This document shows positions 1-3,626 of a stretch of DNA of 5,723 nt, in pieces. Every line of letters starts with the position of its first letter. The first letter of the stretch is position 1. Source of the DNA: Rhodospirillales bacterium (GTDB taxonomy: Bacteria > Pseudomonadota > Alphaproteobacteria > Rhodospirillales > Defluviicoccaceae); the NCBI GenBank assembly GCA_026125865.1, contig JAHCKI010000172.1:1-5723 (forward strand), in the 5' to 3' direction. The position numbers and the translations under genes were made by a program. The notes under the pieces are model-generated. The model searched no databases. It was not told where the DNA came from and worked only from the letters and a program-made list of their open reading frames with translations.

Positions 1-26
1 CCGACCGATGGCAAACGGCAAATCCC

Positions 27-404
27 CTATTTCACTTCGACGGTGGCGCCGGCCTCTTCCAGCTTCTTCTTGATCTCGTCGGCCTCTTCCTTCTTGACGC
101 CTTCCTTGATGGGCTTCGGCGCCGATTCGACCAGTTCCTTGGCTTCCTTCAGTCCGAGACCGGTGATGGCGCGGACTTCCTTGATCACATTGATCTTCTT
201 GTCGCCGATCGTCGCCAGGACGACGTCGAACTCGGTCTTCTCCTCGGCCGCTTCGGCGGCGGGAGCGCCACCGGGAGCCGCCGCGACCGCGACCGGTGCC
301 GCCGCTGAAACGCCCCACTTCTCTTCCAGCAACTTGCTGAGTTCCGCCGCTTCGAGAACCGTCAGGCTCGATAGTTCCTCAACCAAATTCTCCAGATTCG
401 CCAT
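27..404 (-). CDS. rplL: 50S ribosomal protein L7/L12
   Basis: This is the multi-copy stalk protein of the large ribosomal subunit. Dimers bind the C-terminal helix of L10 and recruit the translational GTPases (EF-Tu, EF-G, IF2, RF3). The 125-residue product is normal length. An N-terminal dimerisation and L10-binding helix pair (about residues 1-33, ending near KWGVS) is followed by a flexible Ala/Pro/Gly hinge (about 34-54) and the globular C-terminal domain (about 57-125). The C-terminal domain carries the conserved factor-binding stretch, with KINVIKEVR, ITGLGLKEAKELVE and the final LEEAGATVEVK. A strong Shine-Dalgarno GAGGAG (413-418 on the minus strand) sits 8 nt before the ATG and fixes the start. 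It lies 89 bp downstream of rplJ on the same strand, the standard operon order. By family precedent rpoB would follow beyond the left edge, but only 26 bases remain and no terminator is visible there. Confidence 0.98.
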   Translation of the reverse strand: MANLENLVEELSSLTVLEAAELSKLLEEKWGVSAAAPVAVAAAPGGAPAAEAAEEKTEFDVVLATIGDKKINVIKEVRAITGLGLKEAKELVESAPKPIKEGVKKEEADEIKKKLEEAGATVEVK

Positions 405-412
405 TGTTCATT

Positions 413-418
413 CTCCTC
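413..418 (-). promoter_or_regulatory. Shine-Dalgarno site of rplL
   Basis: The minus strand reads GAGGAG, 8 nt before the rplL ATG. This is the strongest ribosome binding site in the window and fits the several-fold higher synthesis of L7/L12 relative to L10 known from other bacteria. Confidence 0.85.
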
Positions 419-442
419 AGGATAATAGCTATAGCTTCGGTT

Positions 443-479
443 GGCCCTTGCCTGGTTTGCCGCGGGCCGATGGACCAGG
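443..479 (-). promoter_or_regulatory. rplJ-rplL intercistronic hairpins, mutually exclusive
   Basis: The 89-bp spacer between rplJ and rplL holds two perfect inverted repeats that interlock. CCTGGT (451-456) can pair with ACCAGG (474-479), and GGCCC (443-447) can pair with GGGCC (464-468). An arm of each lies in the loop of the other, so only one can form at a time. Neither is followed by a T-run on the minus strand, so neither is an intrinsic terminator. They could be an RNA processing site or could tune rplL translation. The repeats are seen; the function is inferred. Confidence 0.4.
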
Positions 480-493
480 ATTGAAATTCGAAA

Positions 494-1012
494 TCAGGCG
501 GCCTCGCCCTTTTCGGCGTATGCCGACAGCACCCGCGCGACCTGTCCGGCCGGCGCCTGCAGAACACCAGCGATCTTGGTGGCCGGCGCCTGCAGGAGGC
601 CGACCAATTTGCCGCGCAATTCGTCGAGGGACGGCAGCGTCGCAATGGCCTTGACGCCATCGGCGTCCAACATCTGCGTGCCGAAGGCGCCACCGATGAT
701 GACGAGCTTCGGGTTGGTTTTCGCGAATTCCATCGCCACCTTGGCGGGCGCGACCGGATCTTCCGAATAGGCGATCGCGGTCGGCCCGGTGAACATCGGC
801 CCCACTGCCTCGAAATCGGTGCCTTCGACGGCGCGCAAAGCGAGCGTGTTCTTGGTGACCTTGAAAAAGGCTCCGACGTCGCGCATTTGCTTACGCAGCT
901 TGCTGATTTCGGCGACGGTCAATCCGGAGTAGTGGGTGACGACGATGGTCGACGCCTTGCCAAGCGCGCCGTTCAAATCAGCGATGAAATCCTGCTTTTG
1001 CTTTCGATCCAA
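494..1012 (-). CDS. rplJ: 50S ribosomal protein L10
   Basis: L10 is the stalk base: its N-terminal domain binds 23S rRNA next to L11 and its C-terminal helix carries the L7/L12 dimers. The N-terminal half shows the family pattern, with VVTHYSGLTVAEISKLRKQMRD, FFKVTKNTLA and the middle GPTAIAYSEDPVAPAKV. The C-terminal part contains LPSLDELRGKLVGLLQAPATKIAGVL and the stalk helix PAGQVARVLSAYAEKGEAA. I prefer the TTG at 1010-1012. It gives 172 residues, begins (M)DRKQKQDF in line with the usual M-(E/D)-R start of alphaproteobacterial L10, and has GGAGAG 4 nt upstream. An ATG four codons earlier (1022-1024) would add MERT and give 176 residues, but its only purines (GGGA) touch the start codon. 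The frame stays open further upstream to 1189, but that extension does not resemble L10. The gene is followed by rplL. rplA, its usual upstream neighbour, is missing. Confidence 0.96.
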   Translation of the reverse strand: MDRKQKQDFIADLNGALGKASTIVVTHYSGLTVAEISKLRKQMRDVGAFFKVTKNTLALRAVEGTDFEAVGPMFTGPTAIAYSEDPVAPAKVAMEFAKTNPKLVIIGGAFGTQMLDADGVKAIATLPSLDELRGKLVGLLQAPATKIAGVLQAPAGQVARVLSAYAEKGEAA

Positions 1013-1016
1013 CGTT

Positions 1017-1022
1017 CTCTCC
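1017..1022 (-). promoter_or_regulatory. Shine-Dalgarno site deciding a TTG start of rplJ
   Basis: The minus strand reads GGAGAG, followed by 4 nt (AACG) and then TTG at 1010-1012. The core GGAG is 6 nt from that TTG, a normal spacing. The site overlaps the alternative ATG at 1022-1024, so it can serve only the TTG. Confidence 0.6.
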
Positions 1023-1080
1023 ATTCCCGTTGTCACACCGGCGCCCAAACCCAATGACACCGAGGAATACAACGGACAAC

Positions 1081-1102
1081 CCGCGACAAACCCGTATCGC
1101 GG
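1081..1102 (-). promoter_or_regulatory. Hairpin in the rplJ leader
   Basis: CCGCGA (1081-1086) and TCGCGG (1097-1102) form a perfect 6-bp GC-rich stem with a 10-nt loop, about 68 nt upstream of the TTG start of rplJ. It lacks a T-run on the minus strand, so it is not a terminator. It is a candidate part of an L10-responsive leader; that role is inferred from position only. Confidence 0.35.
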
Positions 1103-1430
1103 AGCGACCACACCAAAAATCCTGTCCGGGTTCGAATTGCGCCAAGAAGCCGCGGACACAAAAGGCGGCGGCGACGCAAGCGGAAACACCGTCTATGCGG
1201 GGTGGATCGCCCATTACGTTGACCTCGTCAAACCTGACGCCAGCCAACCACCCGCAGTCACGGACAGGCAGGAGACGGACCTCGGCCCCTCCCCGCGCGC
1301 CGTAATAGCGGAACCCGCCCACCACCGCAACCGTTTCCGCATTTACCGTGGCATCCGGCGGAATTTACCTTTGGCTAATCGGCACTACACGGGATACGCA
1401 GGCTTCAATGAATGTTTACGGGCTCTAGCG

Positions 1431-1988
1431 TCAGGACGGCTTCGTTTTTTCTAATTCACGGAGGAGTTTTCGGGCGCGTGCCTGCATGGCGGGTGTGCCT
1501 TTTGAGAGCGCGGCCTTGAGAATACCACGAACATGACAACCCTGCGCAACATCACGAGCGGCGAAATCGGCAAGAGCTTGCAAGGCGCTGGTCTTGACGA
1601 TGCTGCTGCGATCGTCCAGGTAGCGCTCAAGGCAAACGACGACATGTTCGGTCTCGGCGCTGCTCAACTCGAGCCGCGGCATGATTTGGGCGAGATGCCA
1701 TCGCACCTCTTGTTGGGTCGCGGTGTTGAGTAGGTCTACGAGCTGTTGCCGTACGTAGATCAGCAGCCCGGGTCGGGCCCGGGTAGCTTTTTCGAGTGCA
1801 TCCGCCGCTCGCATCCGCACGATCGGGTCGTCGCGGTCAGCTATGAGTTGAACGATCAGCTCCACTTCGATAACGCCGGTCTCGACATCATCGGCCACCC
1901 GATCAGCTTGGCCAATTGACCGCCTGTCGCCTCCGCTCAATCGTTTTGCGAGTTCGGTCTTGAGTGTGAAAAAGGTGTCATTCCTCAT
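1431..1988 (-). CDS. HEAT/ARM-repeat protein of unknown function
   Basis: The product is a 185-residue, all-helical, soluble protein with no signal peptide or membrane segment. Helix pairs of HEAT type occupy about residues 40-70 (with DDPIVRMRAADALEKATR, the clearest unit), 78-105 (EVRWHLAQIMPRLEL), 113-145 (YLDDRSSIVKTSALQALADFA) and 151-180 (TPAMQARARKLLREL). Such repeats usually make a curved protein-binding surface; no partner or catalytic residue can be read. The N-terminal stretch with SGGDRRSIGQADRVADDV looks native to this family, so the protein is probably full length. The start is poor: ATG 1986-1988 sits inside a 25-bp tandem duplication, has an in-frame TAA two codons upstream (1992-1994) and no Shine-Dalgarno at a useful distance. 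The gene lies 418 bp upstream of rplJ on the same strand with no obvious terminator between, so read-through into rplJ is possible. Confidence 0.8.
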   Translation of the reverse strand: MRNDTFFTLKTELAKRLSGGDRRSIGQADRVADDVETGVIEVELIVQLIADRDDPIVRMRAADALEKATRARPGLLIYVRQQLVDLLNTATQQEVRWHLAQIMPRLELSSAETEHVVVCLERYLDDRSSIVKTSALQALADFAARDVAQGCHVRGILKAALSKGTPAMQARARKLLRELEKTKPS

Positions 1989-2018
1989 TTTTTAAAAAGG
2001 TGTCATTCCTCATTTTTT
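1969..2018. repeat. Perfect 25-bp tandem duplication
   Basis: Two identical, directly abutting 25-bp units (1969-1993 and 1994-2018) each run AAAAAGG, TGTCATTCCTC, ATTTTTT on the plus strand. The units have A-run and T-run ends, so the junction is a TTTTTAAAAA palindrome. The repeat covers the first codons and the ribosome-binding region of the HEAT-repeat gene. From memory, short AAAAAGGTGTC-type sequences recur near REP-associated or small transposon-like elements; that link is unverified here. Confidence 0.95.
1978..2013 (-). other. 11-codon upstream ORF created by the tandem duplication
   Basis: The upstream repeat unit supplies a second copy of the HEAT gene's first codons: ATG at 2011-2013 reads MRNDTFLKNEE and stops at TGA 1978-1980. 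Because 25 is not a multiple of 3, this frame differs from the HEAT gene's frame and overlaps its start codon (1986-1988). It is probably not a functional peptide gene, but it could reduce or couple translation of the HEAT protein. Confidence 0.35.
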
Positions 2019-2154
2019 GAGTCGCGTAATGTTCGGATGAATTGACGCGGATGAAAACCCCCCCGATTGAGTACCGAAACAAAGAATAACCTTCTTCTTT
2101 GGTCGTTTCGTTCAGGACTCACCAGAAATCAGGCAGAACTCGCAACGTCTGTGA

Positions 2155-2188
2155 AATAGAAAAAGCGAAAAGAGGATTGGCTCCTCTT
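2155..2188 (-). terminator. Intrinsic terminator after the 2196-2840 gene
   Basis: On the minus strand AAGAGGA (2182-2188) pairs perfectly with TCCTCTT (2170-2176) across the 5-nt loop GCCAA, followed by a T-rich tail (TTCGCTTTTTC). It begins 7 bp after the stop codon of the upstream gene. It implies that this gene is transcribed separately from the HEAT-repeat gene. Confidence 0.75.
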
Positions 2189-2195
2189 CCCGGCA

Positions 2196-2840
2196 TCAAA
2201 AGTCATCAATCGGCACTATGTAATCGAAGTTGCCCTCGCCAACCCGGTCGGTCAAAGTGCGCACGATGCTCTTGATCTTCGCCGGAGTGTCTTGGGGGCC
2301 GGCAAAAAAGAACGGCTTCCCGTCCTTTCCGAAGACATACTCCGTGGAGCATGAGTCCGCATCGATGTCGCCGAACAGGGCTTCGGCCGGTGGATAGTCG
2401 TCATGGGGGGCAAAGCCCAATTGCTTCGCATACTCAACGGCACCGGCCACGATCTTGCGAGCACATGTCGGATCGATGTCAATAAGAGGGTTTCCCGATT
2501 CCGCCAAGCCATTGAGCATTTCCAGGAAATTCTCGTGGGGGAGTTCGACGTAAAAGCCGTTTTTGACGCCGAGGCAATACACGTCCACGAGGAATACGGC
2601 CGTTGCCACCGAGTTTGATGATTTCGTCCGACCAAGAACGATGTAACCGATACCAATATCGAAAAGGTTTTCGGTGATCATGCAGCAGTTGACCCCGAAT
2701 GTGGAGGCGGCAGTCCGAGCCCTAAAAAGGCGGGAACGAGACGAGGAGGGCTGCCCGCTCTTTTGGGCAAGGGCAGCCTTTCGTCTTGCCTCCTTCTGTT
2801 CACGCTTGAGTTGATCGCGCTTGCGGTTCTGTTTTTTCAT
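2196..2840 (-). CDS. Conserved protein of unknown function, basic N-terminus
   Basis: The product is a 214-residue soluble protein that I recognise only as a recurrent uncharacterised bacterial family. Residues 1-25 are strongly basic (MKKQNRKRDQLKREQKEARRK), probably a helical or nucleic-acid-contacting tail. A low-complexity Ser/Arg linker follows (about 30-47). The conserved core starts near MITENLFDIGIGYIVLGR (54-71) and includes VAVFLVDVYCLGVKNGFY-like wording (here ATAVFLVDVYCLGVKNGFY, 79-97), LGFAPHDDYPPAEALFGDID (141-160) and a C-terminal GKPFFFAGPQDTP (173-185) ending in YIVPIDDF. No catalytic motif is evident and there is no signal peptide or membrane segment. The frame is closed by TGA (2847-2849) just before ATG 2838-2840, whose only purine tract (AGG) abuts it. 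A good GGAGG lies further upstream, before a 5-codon ORF. A terminator follows the gene. The function is not known to me. Confidence 0.8.
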   Translation of the reverse strand: MKKQNRKRDQLKREQKEARRKAALAQKSGQPSSSRSRLFRARTAASTFGVNCCMITENLFDIGIGYIVLGRTKSSNSVATAVFLVDVYCLGVKNGFYVELPHENFLEMLNGLAESGNPLIDIDPTCARKIVAGAVEYAKQLGFAPHDDYPPAEALFGDIDADSCSTEYVFGKDGKPFFFAGPQDTPAKIKSIVRTLTDRVGEGNFDYIVPIDDF

Positions 2841-2846
2841 CCTGGG

Positions 2847-2864
2847 TCACCGCGGCCGACGCAT
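2847..2864 (-). other. Five-codon upstream ORF (MRRPR) with Shine-Dalgarno
   Basis: GGAGG (2876-2880, minus strand) precedes ATG 2862-2864 by 11 nt. That ATG reads MRRPR and stops at TGA 2847-2849, in the same frame as the downstream gene and only two codons before its ATG. Either the gene once began here and acquired a nonsense codon, or translation re-initiates at 2840 after this mini-ORF. The sites are seen; both readings are inference. Confidence 0.4.
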
Positions 2865-2901
2865 TGGGACCGCTTCCTCCGAAATGTGCTATTCGGGCGA
2901 A

Positions 2902-2930
2902 ACGATATGCGGGACCGCGGAAGAAGTCTA
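2902..2930 (-). promoter_or_regulatory. Possible promoter of the 2196-2840 gene
   Basis: On the minus strand TAGACT (2925-2930) and TATCGT (2902-2907) each match 4 of 6 consensus positions, with a 17-bp spacer. A transcript from here would have a leader of roughly 55 nt that includes the GGAGG at 2876-2880. This is a weak match by eye. Confidence 0.25.
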
Positions 2931-3114
2931 TCGCCCGCGAGGGAGTTGCGGTGACATCACAGGGAACGGGTCAGCGCTTGGTAGACCGGATTTGCATCAA
3001 GACGATGATTTGCGGGATGATGAAGATTGGTACAATGATCGTCGGGATAAGAACCAGCGGTAAGGGTCTGTTCCGGAATAAGTGATGTGATTGGCGGGAG
3101 CGATTTTTCGCCTG

Positions 3115-3146
3115 GAGTAATAAAGGGACGAGAGTAATAAAGGGAC
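3115..3146. repeat. 15-bp direct repeat, two copies
   Basis: GAGTAATAAAGGGAC occurs at 3115-3129 and again at 3132-3146, identical over 15 bases with a 17-bp period. The second copy runs straight into the left arm of the inverted repeat at 3142-3228. This resembles a duplicated mobile-element end. Confidence 0.9.
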
Positions 3147-3229
3147 AGCATTAGAATTCTAGACAAATTCCAGGAACATCATATGTTACTGGCGATCAAA
3201 ATCGCGCCTGAGATAAGTATGCTGTCCCC
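3142..3229. repeat. Inverted-repeat element, possibly REP/MITE-like
   Basis: GGGACAGCAT (3142-3151) and ATGCTGTCCC (3219-3228) are perfect 10-bp inverted repeats enclosing 67 bp. Inside lies a smaller hairpin, GCGAT (3192-3196) with ATCGC (3201-3205) and loop CAAA. The right arm reads AAGTATGCTGTCCCC. GGGACAGCATAC-type ends are, from memory, seen around REP-associated (Y1 family) transposase genes in proteobacteria. No transposase is present here, so this would be a non-autonomous or decayed copy. The repeats are seen; the identity is inferred. Confidence 0.5.
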
Positions 3230-3310
3230 AGATATAACGCGCCGGAGCGTAAGGAATGACTCCATAAGCGCTCGAAATGTGGAATTGCGCCTTTCTCTCA
3301 CCTATCTTCT

Positions 3311-3331
3311 ATGATGTTTCTGAAACACCAT
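3311..3331. promoter_or_regulatory. Near-perfect 21-bp palindrome, candidate operator
   Basis: The arms ATGATGTTTC (3311-3320) and GAAACACCAT (3322-3331) are inverted repeats with one mismatch in ten around a central T. The inner 13 bases (TGTTTC-T-GAAACA, 3315-3327) are perfect. The short loop disfavours an RNA hairpin, and there is no T-run on either side, so a dimeric repressor site is the more natural reading. It lies about 300 bp upstream of the chemoreceptor start. No regulator is identified. Confidence 0.3.
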
Positions 3332-3482
3332 CTTCCTAGAACGCCGCCGTCCTGAACCAACGGGAACCGTGGTCTTGTCGCTGGTGAGCCCGGAGAGCAA
3401 TGGCATCCGGCGGAGTACGCCTTCGATTGTTCCGCCGCATGCTGGGAATCCCAACCCTCTACTCCTAAAAAGTGAAAGTTCC

Positions 3483-3511
3483 TTGCAATAGCCCGTTTTA
3501 CGATATTTAGT
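3483..3511 (+). promoter_or_regulatory. Possible promoter of the chemoreceptor gene
   Basis: TTGCAA (3483-3488) and TTTAGT (3506-3511), 17 bp apart, each match 4 of 6 sigma-70 type positions and lie in a locally AT-rich stretch about 115 bp upstream of the start. A flagellar sigma-28 type match (AAAGTT, then CCCGTTTT) overlaps it but fits poorly. Both are weak by eye. Confidence 0.25.
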
Positions 3512-3612
3512 AAAAATTAATACGACACAGGGTTGAGCACGCCACACCAGAAGCCCCTGCAGCGGTGATTCGTGCCACCCCGCACTCGCCAGCGCCCCGG
3601 TAACCCACGATT

Positions 3613-3617
3613 GGAAG
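3613..3617 (+). promoter_or_regulatory. Shine-Dalgarno site of the chemoreceptor
   Basis: GGAAG lies 9 nt before ATG 3627 and directly against ATG 3618. The spacing favours 3627. TTG at 3621 (3-nt spacing) is a further, poorer option. Confidence 0.5.
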
Positions 3618-3626
3618 ATGTTGCTC

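Larger units (their letters stand above)
1013..1430 (-). promoter_or_regulatory. Gene-free region with presumed rplJ promoter and leader
   Basis: These 418 bases separate rplJ from the HEAT-repeat gene. Several frames stay open here because of high GC (for example minus 978-1325 and plus 936-1454), but none gives a recognisable protein. In many bacteria the rplJ message starts with a long leader that binds L10-(L7/L12) and represses translation, so such a leader is expected. I could not confirm the specific L10-binding fold by eye. Visible elements are a 6-bp hairpin (1081-1102), a 13-bp inverted repeat TTGAC-CTC-GTCAA (1219-1231) and two ATTTACC copies spaced 22 bp apart (1341-1347, 1363-1369). 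No convincing -35/-10 pair was found. Confidence 0.45.
2841..3626. other. Gene-free, repeat-bearing intergenic region
   Basis: About 790 bases separate the divergent 2196-2840 gene and the chemoreceptor. The short open frames here (for example plus 2821-3063, plus 2864-3085, minus 2957-3166, minus 3302-3787) are low quality and match nothing I recognise. The middle (about 2985-3330) and the stretch near 3470-3530 are visibly more AT-rich than the flanking genes. The region holds the mini-ORF and possible promoter at its left end, the repeat cluster at 3115-3229, a palindrome at 3311-3331 and a possible promoter at 3483-3511. It looks like insertion debris rather than functional coding DNA. 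Confidence 0.6.

Noticed and set aside
1129..1140. GGTTCGAATT-like T-arm suggesting a tRNA on the plus strand
   Set aside because: The bases flanking it do not pair as a T-stem, and no acceptor, D or anticodon arms can be placed.
1025..1189. In-frame upstream extension of rplJ to ATG 1189
   Set aside because: The added 55 residues do not resemble L10, and a normal family-length start with a ribosome site exists at 1012.
978..1325. 115-residue minus-strand open frame upstream of and overlapping the rplJ start
   Set aside because: It overlaps rplJ in another frame, has no recognisable domain, and its composition looks like GC-rich chance coding.
936..1454. 172-residue plus-strand open frame antisense to rplJ and its leader
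   Set aside because: Its first part is the antisense of rplJ, it matches no family I know, and it runs through the rplJ regulatory region.
3475..3500. Sigma-28 (flagellar) promoter for the chemoreceptor
   Set aside because: Only AAAGTT and CCG plus one T match, and the spacer fits poorly; too weak to claim.
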